From NCBI GenBank assembly GCA_900547135.1, contig URFJ01000098.1:1-7410 (forward strand): DNA of 7,410 nt, given 5' to 3'. The position numbers and the translations under genes were made by a program. Shown here in pieces: positions 1-5,996 of the stretch. The notes below the pieces were generated by a model. That model saw nothing but the letters and a program-made list of their open reading frames with translations, was not told the origin of the DNA and ran no database searches. The stretch's first letter is position 1. Each line of letters starts with the position of its first letter. This stretch comes from an uncultured Eubacteriales bacterium. GTDB lineage: Bacteria > Bacillota > Clostridia > Christensenellales > CAG-138.

Positions 1-461
1 TCCACGCTTGCCGGCGTTGTACGGTCCGCATTCATCACCTCAGATCCTATCATTATATGTATTGTTCCAATTAATCCAACCTTTATGTCCTGCTGTTCCG
101 CTATTGTTTTTAACATATAGGTGGTACTGGTCTTCCCATTAGTGCCTGTAACCCCCGCAAATTTCATGCAACGCGATGGATTTTCAAAGAAGTTGGACGC
201 AGCCTCCGCCATAGCGAGCCTCACGTCAGGCACAATAGCCTGGGGAATATCGATTGGCAGCTCCCTCTCCACAAGCAGGGCAGCAGCGCCCGCATCCGCT
301 GCCTGCCGCGCATAGCGGTGGCCATCATCATATGTCCCCGATACACAGCAAAACAGATTGCCAGGCTGAACCCTTCGCGAGTCATATTCAATCTCGCTTA
401 TATCGTCGTCCTGCCCCTTTAGGATATAGTCTATGCCCTCAAGAATTTGTGTAAACCGCAT
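1..461 (-). CDS. murE: UDP-N-acetylmuramyl-tripeptide synthetase MurE, N-terminal part (cut by window edge)
   Basis: Cytoplasmic ATP-dependent Mur ligase that adds the third amino acid (meso-diaminopimelate or L-lysine) to UDP-MurNAc-L-Ala-D-Glu in peptidoglycan precursor synthesis. I translated the reverse complement by hand: the ATG at 461-459 opens 153 codons that run off the left edge. The N-terminal Mur ligase domain shows YDSRRV (residues 26-31) followed by PGNLF, the usual MurE uracil-side signature. The ATP-binding loop GVTGTNGKTST lies at about 103-113, and a TTP motif at 148-150 matches the substrate-binding TTP of MurE. The start is supported by GGAGGA at 466-471, 4 nt upstream. 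It lies 43 nt after the PBP stop, the normal dcw position. The DAP/Lys specificity motif lies outside the window, so the substrate cannot be decided. Family assignment is firm. Confidence 0.93.
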   Translation of the reverse strand, partial: MRFTQILEGIDYILKGQDDDISEIEYDSRRVQPGNLFCCVSGTYDDGHRYARQAADAGAAALLVERELPIDIPQAIVPDVRLAMAEAASNFFENPSRCMKFAGVTGTNGKTSTTYMLKTIAEQQDIKVGLIGTIHIMIGSEVMNADRTTPASV

Positions 462-504
462 TGTGTCCTCCAATATGGTCAATGGCCCGCCATATGAGCA
501 CGCC

Positions 505-2646
505 CTATTCGGAAGCATTTCCCTTGGTACCAAATCTGACCGTAATCGTGCTCCCTACGTTGACGCTAGCGCCCTTCTCCACGCTTTGATAGATTACCTT
601 GCCTCCGTCATAGTCTCCCTCTGCGTTCATCGCCAGGCCGAGCGCTTTAAGCGTGTCATAAGCCTCCAATCTGCCCATTCCATCAAGGTCAGGTACCTTT
701 ACCTGCTCAAGATCCAGCGGATCATCGCCTTCATCTATAATCGTCATATCCCCGGTATATAAGAGCACTTCCGAGCCCTTGAGCACCGATTCTCCAGCTG
801 TCGGAACCTGTGCCGTTACTTCCGAGCCGGTCTGGAATACAGCCCCTAGTCCAGCCTCGGCCAATTTTTCGCTGGCCTGCGCCGTCGTCAGGCCGCGCAG
901 ATCCGGTACGGTGACAACCTCGTCCCCACCCTCTGGAAGGTACCCGAAATAATGAAGCGTTTCTTCAAGCACATCCTTTACAAACGGAGCAGCGACGGTG
1001 CTTCCAAATATTGATCCTACCTGGGGCTCGTCAACGAGTATCAATGTAACGTATTCAGGATCGTCAGCCGGAGCAAAACCGATAAACGAAGCTATAAGCT
1101 TGCCGGCCGCGATTCCTGTTTCGTCGTATTTCTGTGCCGTTCCCGTCTTGCCGCCAACGCGGTAACCGGCAATCTGAGCATTACGCCCGCTTCCATTCTT
1201 TACATCGCTTTCAAGGATCGTGCGTACAGTCTTTGACGTTTCCCCACTTATCGCCGTCCTTACCGCTTTCGGCTCGTTTTCAACTACAACTGTGCCATCC
1301 GCGGCTACAATTTCCTTTATGATCCTTGGTTCATACAGCGTTCCGCCATTTACAGCCGCGCTCACCGCGGTTACAAGCTGAAGCGGGGTTACCGATACGC
1401 TTTGACCAAACCCGATTCGGGCCAGATTTATATCTCTTATATATTTTTCATGTATAACTATTCCCGCCGACTCCGACGACAGGCCGCTTCCAGTCGTAGA
1501 GCCAAATCCGAATTTATATATATAATCGTATAGCCCCTCTACTCCCAGTCTAAGGGCCATATCCATAAATGCGCAGTTACATGAATTTTCAGTACACTGT
1601 GTCAGGTTCTGGCTTCCATGTCCTCCGGCCTTCCAGCATTTTATACGCTGCCCGCTTACGATTCTGAAGCCAGGGCAATGGGCTGTAAATCCCTCGTTTA
1701 TGGCGCCGCTGTCCAAAGCCGCGGACAATGTAATTATCTTAAACGTTGAACCTGGTTCATATGCGTCGGCTACTATCCTGTTGCGGGAAAGTGCGGAAAG
1801 CGCATCCAGGTCGCTTCTGGGCGGTTCGTTCAGATCATACCCCGGCGAAGTCGCTACAGCGACGATTTCGCCTGTTTTGCAGTTCATCACTATGCCCTGA
1901 GCGTTTTTTCCGTTGTTTACCGCCATGGCTTCCTCAAGAGACTTTTCCAGGATTGCCTGAATATTGGTATCCACGGTCAATATAACGTCGCAACCGTCAA
2001 CTGGATTTATATACTCTTGAACGCCATACGAAAGCGTACGCCCCATACGATCCGCCTCCGTTACCATGCGCCCATCCTCTCCTGCAAGGTATTTATCCAC
2101 GGAAAGCTCCAAACCTTCCTGTCCATCTGAATCAACGTTTGTAAACCCGATCACTTGTGAAAGCAACGAATGATACGGATAATATCTTATTGTGTCGGTA
2201 GCCGTGACCACCCCCCCGCCAAGCTTCAATGTCTCTATCTTATCCACAACGTCGCGTCCCACCTGGCGCTTAAGTACGATCTCCCTATGCTTTGTATCCT
2301 TAAGCTTTTCGAGTATGTCGGCCTCGCTTACGTTTTCAAGCAATGGGGCAAGTTCTTTAGCAATCCTGGCATGGTCGCTGGCATTTATCTGCTCGGGCCA
2401 CAGGAGTACCTTATAAGATGTGGCGCTCTGGGCCAGCACAGCACCGTCAGCCCCTATTATTCTTCCCCGCGCAGCCGTAAGCGCCGTATCCCTAACCCAC
2501 TGTGTAAGGGCCTTTTTCTGGTATTCCTCGCTGTTTGCGACCTGAATGTAAAACAATCTACAGCTTAAATATAGAAACAGCACAGCGATGCCAAGTATAA
2601 CCCAGCGCATTCGCTTTCTATGTGATGTAGAACGTTTTTTATTCAT
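505..2646 (-). CDS. ftsI: Class B penicillin-binding protein, FtsI/SpoVD-PBP2B type, with two PASTA domains
   Basis: A monofunctional D,D-transpeptidase that cross-links peptidoglycan at the septum (or in the spore cortex, if it acts as SpoVD). The 713-residue protein has a short basic cytoplasmic tail, one membrane anchor (about 13-31), a class B dimerisation region (RGRIIGADG near 60-68) and a transpeptidase domain. All three catalytic motifs are intact: STFK (S300, K303), SCN (355-357) and KTG (500-502). Two PASTA repeats follow, at about 577-633 and 648-706. C337 and C356 flank the active-site region 19 residues apart. As I recall, B. subtilis SpoVD has a redox-active pair with the same spacing, but SpoVD carries one PASTA domain and PBP2B two. 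The protein therefore mixes both profiles. The ATG at 2646 is preceded by AAGGTGG (about 2654-2660). Upstream ftsL and downstream murE fit a division role. Transpeptidase identity is certain; vegetative versus sporulation role is not. Confidence 0.93.
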   Translation of the reverse strand: MNKKRSTSHRKRMRWVILGIAVLFLYLSCRLFYIQVANSEEYQKKALTQWVRDTALTAARGRIIGADGAVLAQSATSYKVLLWPEQINASDHARIAKELAPLLENVSEADILEKLKDTKHREIVLKRQVGRDVVDKIETLKLGGGVVTATDTIRYYPYHSLLSQVIGFTNVDSDGQEGLELSVDKYLAGEDGRMVTEADRMGRTLSYGVQEYINPVDGCDVILTVDTNIQAILEKSLEEAMAVNNGKNAQGIVMNCKTGEIVAVATSPGYDLNEPPRSDLDALSALSRNRIVADAYEPGSTFKIITLSAALDSGAINEGFTAHCPGFRIVSGQRIKCWKAGGHGSQNLTQCTENSCNCAFMDMALRLGVEGLYDYIYKFGFGSTTGSGLSSESAGIVIHEKYIRDINLARIGFGQSVSVTPLQLVTAVSAAVNGGTLYEPRIIKEIVAADGTVVVENEPKAVRTAISGETSKTVRTILESDVKNGSGRNAQIAGYRVGGKTGTAQKYDETGIAAGKLIASFIGFAPADDPEYVTLILVDEPQVGSIFGSTVAAPFVKDVLEETLHYFGYLPEGGDEVVTVPDLRGLTTAQASEKLAEAGLGAVFQTGSEVTAQVPTAGESVLKGSEVLLYTGDMTIIDEGDDPLDLEQVKVPDLDGMGRLEAYDTLKALGLAMNAEGDYDGGKVIYQSVEKGASVNVGSTITVRFGTKGNASE

Positions 2647-2670
2647 GTCGCCCCCACCTTAATATAACTT

Positions 2671-3114
2671 TTAATCCGTATCCACTATCTGATCAGACGA
2701 AGGGTAAGCCATGCCTTCATCCTCCGCCGCCTGTCTTGCAAGACTGGGATCTATCGATCCCTCAAGCTGTGCTTTCAGCGTCTCATTAGTCTTTTTGATC
2801 GAAGCCAACTCCGCCTGCATATCTTCCAGTATTACATAGCGCTCAGACACCATAGCGTTTCCTACCATGACAGCCAGTGCAAGCACTGTTAGAAAAGCTA
2901 CTGATGATAGCACGAGCGTCTTTAGCCCGCGCTTTGGATCCGGCTTTCGCCTTTCGCGCGGCCTTGGGACCTCTGCGGGTCTTTCCTGCGGCCTAACCCG
3001 CGGGCGTGTGCGCGGCCTGATGGGTTCAGGCTGAGCCACGGATGAACGCGTATGAGTATACACCCTAGTTGCGGGCGCATATCTTGCCTCTTCTTTCTTT
3101 GCCGCTATTGCCAT
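2671..3114 (-). CDS. ftsL: FtsL-like septum protein with a proline/arginine-rich cytoplasmic tail
   Basis: A small bitopic membrane protein, probably FtsL, which with DivIC/FtsB-type partners forms the complex that activates the septal transpeptidase. The assignment rests on position (between rsmH and the PBP gene) and architecture, because FtsL sequences are poorly conserved. The 147 residues comprise a basic, Pro/Arg-rich cytoplasmic region (about 28-62), one membrane segment (about 65-86), a short coiled coil (about 92-118) and a C-terminal DPSLARQAAEDEGMAYP stretch. That stretch matches the DPxxxExxAxxxxGM pattern ending many FtsL/DivIC proteins. I chose the ATG at 3114 rather than the in-frame GTG at 3123. 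The GTG forms part of the Shine-Dalgarno AAGGAG (3123-3128), which sits 8 nt from the ATG. It lies 38 nt after rsmH and 24 nt before the PBP gene. The tail is unusually long and charged for FtsL. Confidence 0.8.
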   Translation of the reverse strand: MAIAAKKEEARYAPATRVYTHTRSSVAQPEPIRPRTRPRVRPQERPAEVPRPRERRKPDPKRGLKTLVLSSVAFLTVLALAVMVGNAMVSERYVILEDMQAELASIKKTNETLKAQLEGSIDPSLARQAAEDEGMAYPSSDQIVDTD

Positions 3115-3152
3115 AATATTCACTCCTTAGCCCGATAATTCTATTTGTGCCG

Positions 3153-4091
3153 TTATAGCTTCCTTATTGCCCTGAGCTTAGCGCTGGCAGAACGTGGGTT
3201 TTCCATGATTTCATCCTGTTCCGGTATGATTGGCTTTTTTGTCAGTATTTTGGACGTCGGCCTTAACCCGCAGGTGCATACCGGCGCCCGCCTGTCGCAG
3301 GTACACGGCGATTCCAGCCTGCGGAACGCTTGTTTTACTATTCTGTCCTCTAAAGAATGAAACGTAATTACCGCAAGCACGCCTCCACTAGATAAAAGCG
3401 ACTCAGCGGCTATCAATGCAGAGTCGAGTCCTTCAAGTTCACCGTTTACCTCTATCCTTATAGCCTGAAACGTCCTGCGCGCCGGATGTTGCGTCTCCCT
3501 CTTTGCCTTAGCCGGCATGCTGGACGAAACTATATGCGCCAGCTGCAGGGTTGTCCTGATGGGCTCCTTATCCCTGTGTTCTGCTATGCTGATAGCTATC
3601 CTGCGTGCGTACCTCTCCTCACCATAGTCGCGGATTATCTTCTCAAGCTTCTGCTCAGGATAGGAGTTAACAACATCAATGGCCTTAAGGTGAGCGTTTT
3701 TGTCCATCCTCATGTCAAGCGGAACCTCATGTTTGTATGAAAATCCGCGATCAGCCGTATCCAGCTGATGCGATGAAACTCCCAAATCCAAAAGTATCCC
3801 ATCGGCGGAATGGATATCAAGCCCGCTTAAAATATGCTTGATATCAAAAAAGTTTCCATAAACTCCCAAAAATTTATGACCATAAAACTTTAATCTCTCG
3901 TTCGACGCTTTAAGTGCGTCCAAGTCACGGTCGATGCCAATTAACCTTGATCCTGCAGGCAGCAGTTTTAATATTCCCTCGGAGTGGCCTCCGCCGCCAA
4001 GAGTCCCATCTACAAAGATCCCTCCCCTGGACGGGCTTAACAATTCAAGCGCTTCATCAAGCATTACCGGTTTGTGCCGGAATGAGGTCAT
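3153..4091 (-). CDS. rsmH: 16S rRNA (cytosine-1402-N4)-methyltransferase RsmH (MraW)
   Basis: SAM-dependent methyltransferase that N4-methylates C1402 of 16S rRNA in the decoding centre. The 312 residues cover the whole family length. Visible motifs are the SAM-binding loop DGTLGGGGHS (28-37), GIDRD (52-56) with the acidic residue expected to hold the ribose, LLDLGVSSHQLD (100-111), RGFSY (115-119), PLDMRMD (124-130), the family signature HPARRTFQAIRIEVNGEL (202-219) and FHSLEDR (244-250). A CxC-x6-CxC cluster (C263, C265, C272, C274) lies near the C-terminus, as in a number of Gram-positive RsmH proteins. The start overlaps the mraZ stop as ATGA (4091-4088), implying translational coupling. 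AAGGAG at 4100-4105 inside mraZ serves as its ribosome binding site. Identity is certain from the motifs and from its place directly after mraZ. Confidence 0.97.
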   Translation of the reverse strand: MTSFRHKPVMLDEALELLSPSRGGIFVDGTLGGGGHSEGILKLLPAGSRLIGIDRDLDALKASNERLKFYGHKFLGVYGNFFDIKHILSGLDIHSADGILLDLGVSSHQLDTADRGFSYKHEVPLDMRMDKNAHLKAIDVVNSYPEQKLEKIIRDYGEERYARRIAISIAEHRDKEPIRTTLQLAHIVSSSMPAKAKRETQHPARRTFQAIRIEVNGELEGLDSALIAAESLLSSGGVLAVITFHSLEDRIVKQAFRRLESPCTCDRRAPVCTCGLRPTSKILTKKPIIPEQDEIMENPRSASAKLRAIRKL

Positions 4092-4537
4092 AGGCCGCGC
4101 TCCTTTAGGCTGTCATAGAGCTTTTTACGGTCCATTGTGTCATATTCCAGCTCGTTTTTGTTCCATATATCCGTATCCCACACTTCAATTCGGTCCCTTA
4201 CTCCTACTAGTGTGACATTCGATGAAAGACCCGCATATTCCCTGAGCTTTTGCGGTATCAACGCCCTCCCCTGCTTGTCCGGTTCGCAGTTATTTGTTCC
4301 GGAATATACCATACGCCTTAAAAGGGCTGCTTCCATATCGGTAAGAGGGAGGTCTTCAAGCTTGCTGTAACGCTCTTCAAAAGCTTTTTCGGACATTATC
4401 TCCAAACAGTTGCCGCTGCTGTTTTCTGTTATCCCGCGCGTTACCACTATGGAATTTGTCAACTCGGCTCTCCACTTAGCAGGTATAAAAACCCTGCCCT
4501 TAGCGTCCAGCGCGTGTTCAAAGGTGCCTACAAACAT
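4088..4537 (-). CDS. mraZ: Transcriptional regulator MraZ
   Basis: DNA-binding regulator of the dcw operon. The family forms ring-shaped oligomers of AbrB-like swapped-hairpin domains and usually represses its own promoter. The 149-residue protein has the two expected tandem MraZ/SpoVT-AbrB half-domains, each with its signature: DAKGR at 11-15 followed by VFIPAKWR, and DKQGR at 87-91 followed by ALIPQKLREYAGL. The N-terminus MFVGTFEHALDAKGR is typical, supporting the ATG at 4537, which has AGGAGGG (4544-4550) at 6 nt spacing. It is the first gene of the operon, and its stop overlaps the rsmH start. Repeats resembling known MraZ boxes lie over its promoter (4615-4642), so negative autoregulation is likely. 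Length and both motifs are normal and nothing is missing. Confidence 0.97.
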   Translation of the reverse strand: MFVGTFEHALDAKGRVFIPAKWRAELTNSIVVTRGITENSSGNCLEIMSEKAFEERYSKLEDLPLTDMEAALLRRMVYSGTNNCEPDKQGRALIPQKLREYAGLSSNVTLVGVRDRIEVWDTDIWNKNELEYDTMDRKKLYDSLKERGL

Positions 4538-4568
4538 GCTATTCCCTCCTCTCCAATATGATTATAAA

Positions 4569-4585
4569 AGTGGGATGCCCCCACC
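4569..4585 (-). other. Short GC-rich hairpin in the mraZ leader
   Basis: In the mRNA sense, GTGGG (4584-4580) pairs with CCCAC (4574-4570) across a 5-nt loop, extendable by one G-U pair (4585/4569). It is followed by TTTT and an A/T-rich run. The stem is short for an intrinsic terminator, so this may be a weak pause or attenuator, or simply the result of an inverted MraZ-like box (AAAGTGG on the plus strand at 4567-4573). Confidence 0.35.
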
Positions 4586-4596
4586 ATCATGCGATT

Positions 4597-4625
4597 ATTA
4601 TAAAACATGTTCCACCACTTTGCAA
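4597..4625 (-). promoter_or_regulatory. Sigma-A-type promoter of the mraZ/dcw operon
   Basis: On the minus strand, TTGCAA (4625-4620) and a perfect TATAAT (4602-4597) are separated by exactly 17 nt. A start site near 4590 would give a leader of roughly 50 nt before the mraZ ATG. This is a pattern match only, but it is close to consensus, sits upstream of the first gene of the operon, and overlaps the MraZ-box-like repeats. Confidence 0.8.
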
Positions 4626-4642
4626 CACCTACACACCACTTT
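4615..4642 (-). promoter_or_regulatory. Probable MraZ operator: three MraZ-box-like repeats
   Basis: Read on the minus strand there are two exact copies of AAAGTGG (4642-4636 and 4621-4615) with a degenerate copy TAGGTGT (4631-4625) between them. The spacing is 11 and 10 bp, about one helical turn, so all three lie on one DNA face. The last copy overlaps the -35 hexamer. From memory, MraZ of Mollicutes recognises AAAGTG[T/G] boxes in series upstream of mraZ, while the E. coli protein uses TGGG repeats. The arrangement implies occlusion of RNA polymerase by MraZ. Binding itself is inferred. Confidence 0.7.
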
Positions 4643-4661
4643 AATAAAATTCGAATAATTT

Positions 4662-4672
4662 TTTACTGTAAA
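4662..4672. promoter_or_regulatory. Palindromic operator-like site TTTACTGTAAA
   Basis: A perfect 5-bp inverted repeat TTTAC-T-GTAAA lies between the two divergent promoters, and a second TTTACT follows at 4673-4678. It is about 40 bp upstream of the -35 of the plus-strand promoter. A second TATAAT (4683-4688) downstream of it has no good -35. It could be a regulator binding site, but A/T-rich intergenic DNA produces such short palindromes by chance. Confidence 0.25.
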
Positions 4673-4711
4673 TTTACTCCTCTATAATGGCTAGTAAATG
4701 GCATTTTAGGT

Positions 4712-4740
4712 TTGCAGTATTATTGAAGACATAGTATAAT
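4712..4740 (+). promoter_or_regulatory. Sigma-A-type promoter of the oxoamine synthase gene
   Basis: TTGCAG (4712-4717) and a perfect TATAAT (4735-4740) are separated by exactly 17 nt. The predicted start near 4747 leaves a very short leader of about 25 nt before the TTG start. The spacing is ideal and the orientation fits the gene at 4772, so this is the best candidate in the 228-bp divergent intergenic region. It is a pattern match only. Confidence 0.75.
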
Positions 4741-4771
4741 GAATATTATTTTGTTATTGTGAGGGATGCAC

Positions 4772-5950
4772 TTGGATTTATTTGAACCTTGTATGAAATA
4801 CAACGAGCCCCAGGAGGTAATGAAGACTGGGCTATATCCTTATTTTCATGCGCTCGAAAGCGCACAGGATACCGAGGTTATGATGGAAGGCCGGCGCACC
4901 ATAATGCTTGGGTCAAACAATTATTTGGGTTTGACAAACGACCAACGCACTATTAAGGCTGCGCATGAAGCTCTGGACCGCTATGGTACAGGCTGCTCGG
5001 GTTCCCGTTTTTTAAATGGAACGCTTAAGCTTCATCTGGAACTGGAGGAGGAGCTTGCGGAATTCTTTCATAAGGATGGTGTGATAACCTTTTCAACGGG
5101 TTTTCAATCTAACCTAGGTATAATATCCGCCATAGCAACCAGACAGACCACGATCCTTAATGACAGCGAAAACCATGCAAGCATATTGGATGCATGTAGA
5201 TTGAGCTTTGCTAAAAATGTATACAAATATGAGCATAATAATATGGAATTGCTTGAGGATAAGATATCTAGGCTGCCTATTGATTCGCCAAAGCTTATAA
5301 TTACGGACGGAGTATTTTCAATGTCTGGGGACATCGCTAACCTCCCTGAGATTGTCCGCATAAAAAATAAGTACAATGCGCGCCTGATGGTTGACGACGC
5401 CCACGGAGTAGGTATGATAGGCGCCGGCGGCAGGGGCACCGCGTCCCACTTTGGGCTTGAGGATGAAGTAGATATAATTATGACCACATTCTCCAAGTCG
5501 TTCGCGTCCCTTGGGGGATGCGTTGCGGCGCGCGGGGACGTAATTAACTATATAAAGCATAACTCAAGGCCGTTCATCTTCAGCGCCTCAATACCGCCGG
5601 CAAATGCGGCTGCCGCATTATGCGCGCTTCGCATACTTAAGGAAAACCCGGAATGCGTTGATGATTTAATGAACATAGCTCAATATATGAGGCGTAAGCT
5701 TCTTGAAATCGGACTACCGATAATTGAGGGAAGGACAGCCATAATTCCCATAATCACGTATGACTTAAAGCGAACGCTTATAATTGCCAAGCGTCTGCTC
5801 GAGGAAGGCGTTTATGTAAATCCTGTGCTCCCTCCGGCAGTCCCGTCCGATATGTGCCTTTTGAGAACAAGCTATACGGCCACCCATACAGAGGAGCAGT
5901 TGGACCATGCAGCGGCGATATTTGCTAAGGTTTTTAAAGAGATAGGCTGA
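4772..5950 (+). CDS. PLP-dependent alpha-oxoamine synthase, serine palmitoyltransferase/Kbl-like; product unknown
   Basis: Fold-type I PLP enzyme of the family that condenses an acyl-CoA (or acyl-ACP) with an amino acid and releases CO2 (BioF, Kbl, ALA synthase, serine palmitoyltransferase). With the TTG start the protein has 392 residues, the usual length. Visible landmarks are GSNNYLGL (47-54), GTGCSGSRFLNGTLKLH (72-88), NHASI with the PLP-stacking histidine (H135), DGVFSMSGD (179-187), VDDAHG (D208, H211), TTFSKS with the Schiff-base lysine K242, and LLRTSYTATHTEEQ near the C-terminus. GSRFLNGT, HKD, RLSFAK and PPA match my memory of Bacteroides-type serine palmitoyltransferase better than BioF or Kbl. 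GAGGG (4761-4765) abuts the ATG at 4766 but is ideally placed, 6 nt away, for TTG at 4772, giving the N-terminus MDLFEPC; the ATG is the alternative. No bio or tdh genes and no ketosphinganine reductase are adjacent. Family is certain, substrate open. Confidence 0.9.
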   Translation: MDLFEPCMKYNEPQEVMKTGLYPYFHALESAQDTEVMMEGRRTIMLGSNNYLGLTNDQRTIKAAHEALDRYGTGCSGSRFLNGTLKLHLELEEELAEFFHKDGVITFSTGFQSNLGIISAIATRQTTILNDSENHASILDACRLSFAKNVYKYEHNNMELLEDKISRLPIDSPKLIITDGVFSMSGDIANLPEIVRIKNKYNARLMVDDAHGVGMIGAGGRGTASHFGLEDEVDIIMTTFSKSFASLGGCVAARGDVINYIKHNSRPFIFSASIPPANAAAALCALRILKENPECVDDLMNIAQYMRRKLLEIGLPIIEGRTAIIPIITYDLKRTLIIAKRLLEEGVYVNPVLPPAVPSDMCLLRTSYTATHTEEQLDHAAAIFAKVFKEIG

Positions 5951-5967
5951 TGAACGAATGGCGCAGC

Positions 5968-5996
5968 TTGATAAACTGCCCTTTTGATGTTATAAT
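5968..5996 (+). promoter_or_regulatory. Extended -10 sigma-A promoter of metK
   Basis: TTGATA (5968-5973) and a perfect TATAAT (5991-5996) are 17 nt apart, and a TG at 5988-5989 makes an extended -10 (TGTTATAAT). The predicted start near 6003 leaves a leader of under 40 nt before metK. The whole site fits in the 89-bp gap after the oxoamine synthase, so metK can be transcribed on its own as well as by read-through. Confidence 0.78.

Noticed and set aside
433..762. Plus-strand open frame of 109 codons
   Set aside because: It lies opposite the 3' end of the PBP gene, whose PASTA repeats are clearly coded on the minus strand. It has no recognisable domain.
2170..2568. Plus-strand open frame of 132 codons
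   Set aside because: It is antisense to the N-terminal part of the PBP gene, shows no known motif, and is best explained as a shadow of the real reading frame.
3115..3123. GTG at 3123 as the ftsL start
   Set aside because: This GTG overlaps the Shine-Dalgarno AAGGAG. The ATG at 3114 has a well-placed site 8 nt upstream.
4683..4688. Second TATAAT as an additional promoter
   Set aside because: No acceptable -35 hexamer sits 16-18 nt upstream. The pair at 4712-4740 is far better.
5104..5496. Minus-strand open frame of 130 codons
   Set aside because: It is antisense to the catalytic core of the oxoamine synthase, including the GTG-free PLP motifs coded on the plus strand, and has low-complexity serine-rich sequence.
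4772..5950. Calling this gene bioF or kbl
   Set aside because: Family membership is clear, but the motifs resemble the SPT branch and no biotin or threonine-degradation genes are adjacent, so a specific name would overstate the evidence.
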